A DNA stretch of 64,000 nucleotides from Njordibacter sp905182035. Lineage in GTDB: Bacteria; Pseudomonadota; Gammaproteobacteria; Pseudomonadales; Balneatricaceae. The translations under genes and the position numbers were made by a program. The stretch lies in the NCBI RefSeq assembly GCF_047730075.1, contig NZ_CP159831.1, forward strand, positions 1,364,001 to 1,428,000, read 5' to 3'. The notes beneath the pieces were generated by a model. That model saw only the letters and a program-made list of their open reading frames with translations, was not told the origin of the DNA and did not search any database. The number at the start of each line of letters is the position of its first letter. The stretch's first letter is position 1. Of the stretch, positions 54,670-63,175 are shown piece after piece.

Positions 54670-55302
54670 ATGGCCCCATTATTTATATCCATTGAAGGTG
54701 GCGAGGGTGCTGGCAAATCTACGAGTATTGACTACATCAAACAAAAACTCGAAGCCTTTGGCATTAAATGCCTAGTCACTCGTGAACCTGGTGGCACACC
54801 CATGGCAGAAGACATCCGCCAGCTATTGCTCCAACATCGTGATGAAACCGTTGACCCATATACGGAACTTTTATTGATGTTTGCCTCGCGCCGGCAACAT
54901 GTAGAAAACGTTATTAGACCTGCTTTAACAGCGGGGAAATGGGTGATTTGTGATCGTTTTACGGATGCTTCATTCGCCTATCAAGGGTTTGGGCGTGGTG
55001 TAGACCAAGACTTTATAACTAGTCTTAAGAGCTGGGTGCACGGTGATCTAAACCCAAACATGACTTTATTGTTTGATTTAGATGTTGCTACAGGTATGGC
55101 GCGAGCGGGTAAGCGATCTAATTTTGACCGTATTGAAACGGAAATAATGAGCTTCTTCGAACGCGTTCGACAAGGATATTTGACCCAAGCCAAAACTGAA
55201 CCACAGAGGTATCGTATTGTTGATGCCGCCCAATCTATAACTGATGTCGAGCACCAGTTGGACCACTTTCTTGCGCCATTATTGGTAGCTTCTGGAAACT
55301 AA
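54670..55302 (+). CDS. tmk: Thymidylate kinase
   Basis: This 210-residue protein phosphorylates dTMP to dTDP. It has the P-loop EGGEGAGKST, the DRF-type motif VICDRFTDASFAYQG and TREPGGTPMAE. The lid region lacks extra insertions. GAGAG lies upstream of the ATG. It is followed four bases later by holB, the usual order. Confidence 0.96.
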   Translation: MAPLFISIEGGEGAGKSTSIDYIKQKLEAFGIKCLVTREPGGTPMAEDIRQLLLQHRDETVDPYTELLLMFASRRQHVENVIRPALTAGKWVICDRFTDASFAYQGFGRGVDQDFITSLKSWVHGDLNPNMTLLFDLDVATGMARAGKRSNFDRIETEIMSFFERVRQGYLTQAKTEPQRYRIVDAAQSITDVEHQLDHFLAPLLVASGN

Positions 55303-55306
55303 CATT

Positions 55307-56335
55307 ATGACTACAGAGCTTAGTAGATTGTCTTTAAACTTATACCCTTGGCAACAGGACCAGTGGCAGCATGTGAACCATATGATGCAGCAACAACGCT
55401 TGCCCCATGCATTAATCATTGGTGGTGTACCCGGGATCGGAAAACTGACCTTTGCTAAACGCCTTGCTGCAGCCTTATTGTGCCAGAAACTGATTAATGG
55501 GAATGCATGCAACCAATGTAAATCCTGCCAACTATTAGCTGCCAACAGCCACCCTGATTATAAATTAATGCAGCCAGAAGAGGCTGGTAAAGCTATCTTG
55601 GTGGACCAAGTGCGTAACATTCAACATGCAATGGCAACCACTGCGCAACAAGGTGGTGCTCGTGTGGTTATTATCAATGGTGCATCTGATCTCAACTTGA
55701 ATGCGGCTAACGCTTTGTTAAAACAGTTAGAAGAGCCCGGTGACAAGAGTTATTTTTTGCTGTTACATCAATGGCCAAAGGCGGTATTACCTACTGTTCG
55801 CAGCCGTTGCCAGTTGTTAGATATTACTATTCCTGCACCCGAACAGGCCTTGAAATGGCTACAACATCAGTTGCCTGATGACGACAACAGTAACGATATA
55901 GCCGAAAAGCTATTACAGCTGGCAAAAGGAGGCCCGCTTAAAGCACTGCAACTGCATGCCTCTAAGGCCCACGAATTGCGTCACCAAATGTTAGTCCAGC
56001 TGACGGCTATTTTAAGGGGCAAAGAAAGCGCAGTACAAGTGGCTCAAAGTTGGCACAAAGAACCACTAGAGCAGATGTTTAGCTGGTGGATAGAGTGGCT
56101 TAATGACCTCATTAAACTAAAAATGACAGGAAATACGTCACATTTGGCCAATCCAGACATTGTTAAATTACTGCAAGCAGTAGCCAAACGTAGCAACATT
56201 ATTGCTACTTACTCATTGTTAGAGAAACTTACTCAACAACTTAACTTTATCAACCAGCGTCGCAACCTAAATACCCAATTGGTGTGCGAAGAGCTACTAG
56301 ATCAATGGTACTTATTGGTAAGATCGGGTACTTAA
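55307..56335 (+). CDS. holB: DNA polymerase III subunit delta'
   Basis: This 342-residue clamp-loader subunit has the P-loop-like GGVPGIGKLTFA, a zinc-binding cysteine set in CNQCKSCQLL, and ALLKQLEEPGDKSYF with the sensor region VRSRCQLLD. It works with HolA and DnaX to load the sliding clamp. The tmk-holB-tatD order is conserved; pilZ, which lies between holB and tatD in Pseudomonas, is missing here. Confidence 0.94.
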   Translation: MTTELSRLSLNLYPWQQDQWQHVNHMMQQQRLPHALIIGGVPGIGKLTFAKRLAAALLCQKLINGNACNQCKSCQLLAANSHPDYKLMQPEEAGKAILVDQVRNIQHAMATTAQQGGARVVIINGASDLNLNAANALLKQLEEPGDKSYFLLLHQWPKAVLPTVRSRCQLLDITIPAPEQALKWLQHQLPDDDNSNDIAEKLLQLAKGGPLKALQLHASKAHELRHQMLVQLTAILRGKESAVQVAQSWHKEPLEQMFSWWIEWLNDLIKLKMTGNTSHLANPDIVKLLQAVAKRSNIIATYSLLEKLTQQLNFINQRRNLNTQLVCEELLDQWYLLVRSGT

Positions 56336-56337
56336 TA

Positions 56338-57111
56338 ATGATTATTGATTCCCACTGCCACCTAGATAAATTAGACACTAGCCACTACGCTGATGGTTTG
56401 GCAGGCCTCATTGCAGCAGCTCAAGCCGATGGTATTTCGCAGATGTTATGTATTGGTGTGGATACGGATCAGTTTGAACCCATGATGTCTCAAATTAAAG
56501 AGTATGACTTTATACATGCGTCCGCTGGGTTACATCCTCTGGGTGTTAAGGATTTGGACTGTCTTAATCTGTTAGAACAGCAGGCTCAGCACGATAAAGT
56601 TGTTGCCATTGGTGAAACTGGCTTAGATTATTTTTACCAGCAAGATAATGCGGCATTACAACAGCAGGCATTTGCAGCACATTTGCAGCTTTCAAAACGC
56701 TTACGTAAGCCTGTCATTGTTCATACTCGTGACGCTAATGCAGACACATTAACATTACTTCGCAATGAAGCTGATCAAACTTTAGGTGGCGTAATTCACT
56801 GTTTTACAGAAGATTGGGCCATGGCTGAAGCCTGCCTGAACTTAGGCTTTTACATCTCTATTTCTGGTATTGTAACCTTTAATAATGCCAGCGCATTGAG
56901 AGAAGTGGTTAAGCAGATTCCTATGGATCGTTTGTTGGTAGAAACGGATTCACCTTATCTAACGCCAGCGCCCTATCGCGGGCAACAAAATGAACCAAAA
57001 CATGTGCGTTTGGTTGCTCAATATGTAGCCGACTTAAAAGGGGTTTCATTAGCGCAGCTTGCACAACAAACTAGCGATAACTTTACACAACTGTTTTTGA
57101 CACCCCGCTAG
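56338..57111 (+). CDS. tatD: TatD-family metal-dependent hydrolase
   Basis: This 257-residue TIM-barrel hydrolase has the metal ligands in DSHCHLDKLD, the glutamate in IGETGLDYFY, and later histidines in VIVHTRDAN and GVIHCFTED, with the aspartate in VETDSPYLTP. The ATG at 56338 gives the proper N-terminus. This member, next to holB, corresponds to the YcfH type. The family has DNase or D-aminoacyl-tRNA deacylase activity; the physiological role is unsettled. Confidence 0.92.
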   Translation: MIIDSHCHLDKLDTSHYADGLAGLIAAAQADGISQMLCIGVDTDQFEPMMSQIKEYDFIHASAGLHPLGVKDLDCLNLLEQQAQHDKVVAIGETGLDYFYQQDNAALQQQAFAAHLQLSKRLRKPVIVHTRDANADTLTLLRNEADQTLGGVIHCFTEDWAMAEACLNLGFYISISGIVTFNNASALREVVKQIPMDRLLVETDSPYLTPAPYRGQQNEPKHVRLVAQYVADLKGVSLAQLAQQTSDNFTQLFLTPR

Positions 57112-57148
57112 TTGGCGTTGGTTCTAAGTAATGGCCTTTTGAAGATTT

Positions 57149-57218
57149 TATGACTATTATGTTTATCATAGTCATAGCTCGACTAATTTACCTGTATACA
57201 GGCCAATTTGTACAATTG
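57149..57218. promoter_or_regulatory. Three palindromes in front of the TetR gene (candidate operators)
   Basis: Between tatD and the TetR gene lie TATGACTAT-N10-ATAGTCATA (57149-57176), the perfect dyad CCTGTATACAGG (57191-57202) and the near-perfect CAATTTGTACAATTG (57204-57218). The last two directly precede the ribosome binding site AAGG at 57219-57222. TetR regulators often repress their own gene through such dyads. Confidence 0.55.
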
Positions 57219-57229
57219 AAGGTATCACC

Positions 57230-57949
57230 ATGAACTGGGGCATTGCTGCAAAACCAACTATTCCCGCCTATTTTCCACGCGAAAAAGAGAACCGCAAAGT
57301 ACGTGAGTTTAAGCGCAGAGAAGAGGAGATACTCGAAACTGCATTAGAACTCTTTCGTGTCCACGGTGAAGATAAAGTTACTGTAGAAATGATTGCTGAC
57401 AATGTAGGTATTGGAAAAGGCACTATATACAAACACTTCAAGTCTAAATCAGACATTTATATTTATTTGCTGATTAATTATGAACATCAGTTAGCCAGTT
57501 TACTGGCGACAAAAGACTTCTCAGACCCAGAGTCATTGTGGCGCAGTTACTTCGAATTCCGTATGAATGATCCAGAGCAAGCGTTATTGTTTGATCGCTT
57601 AGAAGACCGCTTGATCAAGGGTGAAGAGTATGAAAACGAAATCGCTAAAGTACACCAAGTCCGCAATGAAAATATGCAGGTGCTTACTACCTTAGTTGAA
57701 AAGCGTATAGATTCTGGTAAGTTGGAGCAAGTGCCGGCTTATTTCCATTTATCCGCTTCCTGGGCTTTGGTTCACGGTGCTTTAGCTCTGCATGATTCCG
57801 GGTTCTTTAAAGAATTTATCCAAGACCGTGAGGCCTTTTTTGATTTTCTGATGCAAATTGGTATGCGTATGGGTAACGTTGGGCAGAGTCGTCATACAGA
57901 TTTTTCCAAAAAGGTGCGTCATGAAAATACTACTGCCGGCCAAGACTAA
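57230..57949 (+). CDS. TetR-family transcriptional regulator
   Basis: This is a 239-residue regulator with the helix-turn-helix KVTVEMIADNVGIGKGTIYKHFKSKSDIY at about 44-72 and a longer than usual N-terminal arm (about 25 residues before the domain). AAGG seven bases before the ATG supports this long start. In Pseudomonas a TetR gene followed by a DUF1285 gene also lies after tatD, as I recall, so the synteny is old. Its position beside fatty-acid genes suggests lipid control, but no ligand can be named. Confidence 0.87.
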   Translation: MNWGIAAKPTIPAYFPREKENRKVREFKRREEEILETALELFRVHGEDKVTVEMIADNVGIGKGTIYKHFKSKSDIYIYLLINYEHQLASLLATKDFSDPESLWRSYFEFRMNDPEQALLFDRLEDRLIKGEEYENEIAKVHQVRNENMQVLTTLVEKRIDSGKLEQVPAYFHLSASWALVHGALALHDSGFFKEFIQDREAFFDFLMQIGMRMGNVGQSRHTDFSKKVRHENTTAGQD

Positions 57950-57955
57950 CTGCAC

Positions 57956-58495
57956 ATGTTAGAACAGTTAGTAGAGCATGCCCAGCAACTGCCCGCTTAT
58001 GATTTAGATGCTTGGCAGCCTGAATTTAACGGCGATATGGATATAGTCATCGCCGCTGACGGCACTTGGTACCACCAAGGCAGCGCCATCGTTAAAACAA
58101 AAATCGTACAATTGTTTGGACGCTTATTACAACGTCAAAAAAATGGTGATTATTGGATTATCACCCCTGTTGAAGCCTTTCGTATTACCGTAGAAGACCT
58201 ACCCTTCGTGATTGTTGCTGCAGACCATGTTCACCAAAAGGGCATTGATTTGTGGCAATTCACTAGTAATACGGGTGACCAAATTAACCTTTTAGAAGCA
58301 AATCAATTGGTTGTGACCTACGACTCAGAACAGCAACCGCAACCACAATTGTGCGTACGTGATGGTCTATGGGCGCGTATCAATCGTTCAGTTTTTTACC
58401 AGCTTGCGTTAGCTTGCGAGGTGGTTGAAACAACTCAGGGTGATCGCGCTGAGTTGACCAGCGGCCCTCATCGATACTATATTGGGCCAGTATAG
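57956..58495 (+). CDS. DUF1285 protein
   Basis: This 179-residue protein has the motifs MDIVIAADGTWYHQGSAIVK and DYWIITPVEAFRITVEDLPF, typical of DUF1285. The function is unknown; the domain shows structural likeness to small beta-rich folds. It starts six bases after the TetR gene, so the two are likely cotranscribed, and this pair is conserved beside tatD in Pseudomonas as far as I recall. Confidence 0.85.
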   Translation: MLEQLVEHAQQLPAYDLDAWQPEFNGDMDIVIAADGTWYHQGSAIVKTKIVQLFGRLLQRQKNGDYWIITPVEAFRITVEDLPFVIVAADHVHQKGIDLWQFTSNTGDQINLLEANQLVVTYDSEQQPQPQLCVRDGLWARINRSVFYQLALACEVVETTQGDRAELTSGPHRYYIGPV

Positions 58496-58515
58496 CTCAC
58501 TAGGAAATACATATA

Positions 58516-59145
58516 ATGCCAGTACATGAAATTCATCACCCCCTTATTTCACATAAACTTGCACTACTACGCAAAGCACATGTGAGTACCAAACAGTTTA
58601 GAGAACTATCTAATGAGGTCGCTAGTCTATTAACCTATGAGGCGAGTAGAGGATTGCCCTTGGAACAGGTTAACATTGATGGCTGGCAAGGTGAGCCGAT
58701 CTCCGTAAATATGTTAGCTGGCAAAAAACTCACAATTGTGCCTATTCTTCGAGCTGGTTTAGGTATGCTTGAGGGGGTAATGCAGTTGGTGCCTAATGCA
58801 AAAGTGAGTGTCGTTGGATTGTACCGCAATGAAGAAACCTTAGAGCCCGTTGCTTACTTTGATAAAATAATCGCCGATGTGGATCAGCGAACAGCACTCA
58901 TTATTGACCCTATGTTGGCAACCGGGGGTACACTTTTGGCCACCATTGATCTGCTTAAACAAAAGGGCTGCAAAAACATTATGGGATTGTTCCTAGTGGC
59001 ATCCCCTGAAGGCTTGGCAAAGTTATCGGAATTGCATCCAGATGTAAATCTGTATGTTGCGGCTGTTGACGATTGTTTAAACGACCAAGGCTACATTCTC
59101 CCAGGCCTTGGCGATGCCGGTGACAAAATATTTGGCACTAAATAG
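58516..59145 (+). CDS. upp: Uracil phosphoribosyltransferase
   Basis: This 209-residue enzyme converts uracil and PRPP to UMP. It has HHPLISHKLALLR at the N-terminus, the PRPP-binding motif IIDPMLATGGTLLATIDLLK and the uracil-binding YILPGLGDAGDKIFGTK at the C-terminus. The length is standard. AGGA lies before the ATG. A hairpin follows at 59178-59219. Confidence 0.97.
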   Translation: MPVHEIHHPLISHKLALLRKAHVSTKQFRELSNEVASLLTYEASRGLPLEQVNIDGWQGEPISVNMLAGKKLTIVPILRAGLGMLEGVMQLVPNAKVSVVGLYRNEETLEPVAYFDKIIADVDQRTALIIDPMLATGGTLLATIDLLKQKGCKNIMGLFLVASPEGLAKLSELHPDVNLYVAAVDDCLNDQGYILPGLGDAGDKIFGTK

Positions 59146-59177
59146 TGTGAAAGGCAATTCTTAGATTTGTCATTAAA

Positions 59178-59219
59178 AAGGGTTGGCCAATCATTATACC
59201 GTGAGTTTGCCCAACCCTT
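59178..59219 (-). terminator. Hairpin between convergent upp and the PRT-like gene
   Basis: AAGGGTTGG (59178-59186) pairs with CCAACCCTT (59211-59219) across a 24-base loop. On the minus strand the stem is followed by TTTTT-like sequence (CTTTTTAATG), so it looks better as a terminator for the minus-strand pair than for upp. Confidence 0.5.
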
Positions 59220-59293
59220 CGTAGATCAGTGAGGAGGTTAACCATTCTCATAATGACCTGCCCAGATTTTGTACTTTCTCTAAAGATTATATT

Positions 59294-59914
59294 TTATTTA
59301 GGAAAAGCTGATTCAGGATTATATGTTTTAAAGCTTTCCAAATACTGAGCGTTTGCCTGATCTTGCCACTTTGTATTTGGCTGGATTGCAGTAATACACT
59401 TATATTTTTCACGGTATTTAGCAGTGTTCTCATTGTCTTCCATAACAACAGCTACCATACCTGCAACGATGCCCTTTTGCTGCTCGACTAACTGAACTGC
59501 GCCATGCATCGTTCCACCTGTTTCAACCCATTGATCAACCAACAGTACTCTAGTGTTAGGGGCATAGGCGGGTAGTCGCATTTCCATGGATTGTGTTCGT
59601 CCAGTATAATTTGTCATGACTGCACTGTCTGTATCAACACATAATTTGCCAGCTTTTCGAATAGGTAAAAAACCACAGCCAATGCGAGCAGCAATGCCAG
59701 CCGCTAAAACAAATCCCATTGCATCTAATCCAGCAACAACATCAACATCTTTAGGATCTATCTCTGCGCAAAGGTCATCAAGTAAATCATGATAGGCGCG
59801 GCCATTGATGTAGATTGATGTTGGATCAAGCCATGCAAACTTTTTACCTTTTGTATTCGGTGCCATGATAGAAAAATACCAACGGTCATCTCTTGGGCCT
59901 TTGTCAAAACTCAT
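59294..59914 (-). CDS. Phosphoribosyltransferase-like protein (adenine-PRT-like)
   Basis: This is a 206-residue type I PRT fold protein. DAMGFVLAAGIAARIGCGFLPIRKAGKL matches the adenine PRT pattern (D-x-R/M-G-F ... RKxGKLP), and VLLVDQWVETGGTMHGA is the PRPP-binding loop, but with DQ in place of the usual DD. Purine-type salvage activity is likely; the exact base is not. It follows the BtpA-like gene by nine bases on the minus strand. The pair is AT-richer than the flanks, suggesting a different origin. Confidence 0.75.
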   Translation of the reverse strand: MSFDKGPRDDRWYFSIMAPNTKGKKFAWLDPTSIYINGRAYHDLLDDLCAEIDPKDVDVVAGLDAMGFVLAAGIAARIGCGFLPIRKAGKLCVDTDSAVMTNYTGRTQSMEMRLPAYAPNTRVLLVDQWVETGGTMHGAVQLVEQQKGIVAGMVAVVMEDNENTAKYREKYKCITAIQPNTKWQDQANAQYLESFKTYNPESAFPK

Positions 59915-59923
59915 TTTTTCTCC

Positions 59924-60661
59924 TTAATTGTTAATAACAGACATTAAGTTTTTTAATTTATTGGGGTCAATATTGTAAAAGTCACCATCAAGGTTTATGC
60001 CAGTGGCAACCATAAACAGGTCTACTTCATCGATATACTCTGCTACATTTTCTGGTGTAATTCCAGACGCAACAGCAAGCGCTGTATCTCCACAACTTTT
60101 ACGAAAAGTTTTGATTTTTTCGACATCTGCAGCATGGCCTGTGGCAATTCCAGAGGTTACCACTATATCCATATGATTAGAGGCAATTCGAGCACTGTAA
60201 GCATACTCAGTTGGGTCTACTTCACGTTGTTTTTTAAAAGCCGTGCCACCAATATACAATCCGTTCCAGCCGCTCTCTTTACGCATTGTATCAATTCTCT
60301 TTGCATCTATTTGACCATTTTCTGCCCGACGTTCGTCAATACACGCATCATCAGCCCAATAGCCATCAACTCGAATACCTTCGGATTGAAGTGCTCCTAG
60401 AATGGGGAAGGCGAACTCACCAGTGACCGCAAGAAAATTTATTCCAATCCAATAGTCAGCAAATTCAGCGCGAATGCTTTTAATGATTGGTATGAGTTTT
60501 TCTTTTTCAAAATCATGATTGATAAGAAATACTCCTGGGCAACCACCTTCAATTGCGATGACAATATTTCGGTACGCTTGCTCATGATCCAAGACATGAA
60601 TAACAGGTAAAATAATTGGTTTTTTACTGCCAAATTTCAAATGAAACTCATGTCGATTCAT
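59924..60661 (-). CDS. BtpA/SgcQ-like TIM-barrel protein
   Basis: This 245-residue (beta/alpha)8-type protein has C-terminal motifs VASGITPENVAEYI and a DLFMVATGINLDGDFYN-like end that fit the BtpA/SgcQ family: a phosphate-binding strand, then a T/S-containing loop and 'DPNKLKNLM'. DYWIGINFLA and a conserved DD at 'WADDACIDE' fit too. BtpA affects photosystem I in cyanobacteria and SgcQ lies in an E. coli sugar cluster; the enzymatic activity is unknown. Base counts by eye in two 60-base rows of this gene (60481-60540 and 60601-60660) give 18 and 17 G/C, against 27 in a row of upp (58921-58980). Confidence 0.62.
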   Translation of the reverse strand: MNRHEFHLKFGSKKPIILPVIHVLDHEQAYRNIVIAIEGGCPGVFLINHDFEKEKLIPIIKSIRAEFADYWIGINFLAVTGEFAFPILGALQSEGIRVDGYWADDACIDERRAENGQIDAKRIDTMRKESGWNGLYIGGTAFKKQREVDPTEYAYSARIASNHMDIVVTSGIATGHAADVEKIKTFRKSCGDTALAVASGITPENVAEYIDEVDLFMVATGINLDGDFYNIDPNKLKNLMSVINN

Positions 60662-60738
60662 TTTTTTGTTCCAAATAGAAAAAAAGTTTATTCAGATGCT
60701 AGGTAGATATACAACTTAGCTATTTCAAACATTAAATC

Positions 60739-60766
60739 AAACTACGCCATAACAGAAGCGTAGTTT
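60739..60766 (-). terminator. Hairpin after the ETF-QO gene
   Basis: AAACTACGC (60739-60747) and GCGTAGTTT (60758-60766) form a perfect 9-bp stem with a 10-base loop. On the minus strand it is followed by GATTTAATG. It lies just downstream of the ETF-QO gene and upstream of the BtpA-like gene, so it probably separates the two units. Confidence 0.6.
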
Positions 60767-60796
60767 ATTCAACACTGATCATATGTTTTCTTAAGT

Positions 60797-60813
60797 AGCA
60801 TGATGATCATGCT
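60797..60813. repeat. 17-base perfect palindrome near the end of ETF-QO
   Basis: AGCATGAT-G-ATCATGCT is a perfect dyad with a one-base centre, 33 bases past the ETF-QO stop. It could add to termination or serve as an operator for the downstream pair. Confidence 0.4.
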
Positions 60814-60846
60814 TTGTAGTTTGCTCTGCAGCAACAGCCTTAAAGA

Positions 60847-62499
60847 TTACATATTTGGGTAGTTTGGACCGCCTGCGCCTTCTGGTACAACCCAGGTGAT
60901 ATTTTGACTTGGGTCTTTAATATCACAGGTTTTGCAGTGAACGCAGTTTTGACTGTTGATCTGGAAGGTCTTGTCACCATTGTCGCTCTCCACAATTTCG
61001 TAAACCCCCGCAGGGCAATACCTTTGTGCAGGTTCGTCCCACATGCTTAAGTTAATACCTAAGGGGAGGCTAGCGTCTTTTAAGGTAAGGTGACAAGGCT
61101 GGTTTTCTTCATGATTGGTGCCAGAAATGAACACCGATGATAACTTATCAAAACTAATCAACCCATCAGGCTTGGGGTACTCTATCTTCGGCATCTGCGC
61201 GGCAGGTTTTAACTGAGCATGGTCTGGGATATTGTCTTTCAAGCTCACTGGCAGCTTACCGCCAAAGATATTTTGGTCAATCCAGTTAAAGGTGCCTCCT
61301 AACCACATGCCAAATTTGTGCATTGCAGCGCCAAAATTACGGGCTTTATAGAGTTCTTCATGTAACCATGACTGCTTAAATTTTTCGCCATAAGCCAGTA
61401 AGTCTTGCTTACCTTCATCGCCGTTAGCAATAGCTTCGAACAATGTTTCAGCTGCTAACATGCCAGATTTCATTGCCGTGTGGCTACCTTTGATTTTGGC
61501 AAAGTTCATGGTGCCTGCATCACAACCAATTAACAAAGCACCAGGAAGACTCATTTTTGGCAAGGCGAATAGGCCACCTTTTTCTACAGCACGAGCACCA
61601 TATGAGACTCGGGTGCCGCCTTCTAAATGTTGTTTAAGTAGCGGATGATGTTTCAGGCGTTGGAACTCGTCAAACGGACTTAGGTGCGGATTATCATAGC
61701 TTAAATCAATAATAAGGCCGACAGTGACTTGAGTGTTGTCACCGTGATATAGGAAAAAGCCACCGTTGGCGCCTCTGGTAAGGGGCCAGCCAGAACCATG
61801 GACAACTAAACCGGGTTGGTGTTTGGCTGGGTCAATATCCCAAAGTTCTTTAATGCCAATACCATAATGTTGGCTAGTAGTACCTGCATCAAGGTCAAAC
61901 TTTTCAATTAGTTGCTTACCTAAGTGACCACGGCAACCTTCGGAAAACACGGTGTATTTGGCATGTAATTCCATGCCTTGCATATAACCGTCTTTTTGTT
62001 CACCCGTTTCACTAACACCCATGTCGCCGGTAGCAATACCTTTGACACTGCCATCTTCGTGGTAAAGCACTTCAGAAGCAGCGAAACCTGGGAAGATTTC
62101 GGCACCTAAGTTTTCAGCTTGTTCTGCCAGCCAACGACAGACATTACCTAAGCTGACGATGTAGTTGCCTTCGTTGTGCATGGGTTTAGGGATTGCAAAA
62201 TTAGGCAACGTCATACCACCCGTAGGGCTGGTGAGAATATGCATCTCGTCCTTAACGACAGGCGAAGTTAATGGTGCGCCCATGGACTGCCAATCTGGAA
62301 AGAGTTCGTTCAGGGCAGTGGGTTCTAAGATAGCCCCAGACAATATGTGTGCCCCCACTTCAGACCCTTTTTCAACCACACAAACACTTAATTCTTGCTC
62401 TTTTTCTTGTGCTAGCTGTAGTAGTTTGCATGCGGTGGCTAGGCCAGATGGGCCAGCACCAACGATAACAACATCGAACTCCATTGATTCACGTTCCAC
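60847..62499 (-). CDS. Electron transfer flavoprotein-ubiquinone oxidoreductase
   Basis: This is a 550-residue membrane-associated flavoprotein with the FAD motif VVIVGAGPSGLATA at the N-terminus, YTVFSEGCRGHLGKQL in the middle, and a C-terminal [4Fe-4S] ferredoxin domain with CPAGVYE and CVHCKTCDIKDP. It takes electrons from ETF to ubiquinone, so it serves the three acyl-CoA dehydrogenases encoded at 34565-43601. The start is GTG, supported by GAGGA seven bases upstream; an ATG five codons later is the alternative. Confidence 0.95.
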   Translation of the reverse strand: MERESMEFDVVIVGAGPSGLATACKLLQLAQEKEQELSVCVVEKGSEVGAHILSGAILEPTALNELFPDWQSMGAPLTSPVVKDEMHILTSPTGGMTLPNFAIPKPMHNEGNYIVSLGNVCRWLAEQAENLGAEIFPGFAASEVLYHEDGSVKGIATGDMGVSETGEQKDGYMQGMELHAKYTVFSEGCRGHLGKQLIEKFDLDAGTTSQHYGIGIKELWDIDPAKHQPGLVVHGSGWPLTRGANGGFFLYHGDNTQVTVGLIIDLSYDNPHLSPFDEFQRLKHHPLLKQHLEGGTRVSYGARAVEKGGLFALPKMSLPGALLIGCDAGTMNFAKIKGSHTAMKSGMLAAETLFEAIANGDEGKQDLLAYGEKFKQSWLHEELYKARNFGAAMHKFGMWLGGTFNWIDQNIFGGKLPVSLKDNIPDHAQLKPAAQMPKIEYPKPDGLISFDKLSSVFISGTNHEENQPCHLTLKDASLPLGINLSMWDEPAQRYCPAGVYEIVESDNGDKTFQINSQNCVHCKTCDIKDPSQNITWVVPEGAGGPNYPNM

Positions 62500-62710
62500 T
62501 ACATATCCTCTTGTTTAGTCTTTGGGATGAAAAAATGCCACTTTAACGCCTGTAAAAGTGACCTACTGTTCATATACCGACTTATTTTGGCTTTTCTTAA
62601 GCAGAGTTTCAATCAATACCGTACAGTCTTAAGTGATAAGTTCTAAAATGTCCACTTAGGGCCAAGGTTTGTTAAACTATTGGCCCCTACATTGAGCGAA
62701 GACTATTCTA

Positions 62711-63157
62711 ATGCATATAGAAATCACCAGCACCACTACTCAGCAACAGGTGCACGATGAGTTACGTCAATTACGCTCAGGCGACCGCGTACATTGTGCA
62801 GATGTAGGCCAGTTTTTGTTTTGTAAACGTTTGTTAGAACAATGGCGCTGGAGTGACGTGTTATTGTTGATGATGGATGATCAGAAGCAGGTGTTAAAAC
62901 AGTTTAAATATAAACCTCCCGCCCATGATGAAGTTCCTAGGGAGCGGTTGCTTAAAGATCAAGAGCAAGTAGTGCATGCACTAGAAAAAGTGTTCGCCCA
63001 TTGTCATAAAGTTGGTTTGCAGGTGGTGTCTTTTAGTGATGGTTTGGTGGTGGTGCCAAAGGATCTAGCCGAAGACCCCATGGCGTTGTGTTCTGCAGCG
63101 GCATTAGGTATTAATGATTTTGAGACCTATACCACCTTTGCTGAACATCTAGACTGA
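62711..63157 (+). CDS. Conserved-looking protein of unknown function
   Basis: This 148-residue soluble protein has no motif I recognise. It has mixed alpha/beta character, a central basic/acidic helix (PRERLLKDQEQVVHALEKVF) and scattered cysteines (C29, C38, C97 and a late one) without ligand spacing. It lies alone, divergent from ETF-QO and convergent with the hibernation factor gene. The long frame with normal codon use supports a real gene. Confidence 0.55.
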   Translation: MHIEITSTTTQQQVHDELRQLRSGDRVHCADVGQFLFCKRLLEQWRWSDVLLLMMDDQKQVLKQFKYKPPAHDEVPRERLLKDQEQVVHALEKVFAHCHKVGLQVVSFSDGLVVVPKDLAEDPMALCSAAALGINDFETYTTFAEHLD

Positions 63158-63175
63158 ACTATATGGATCGCCTTA

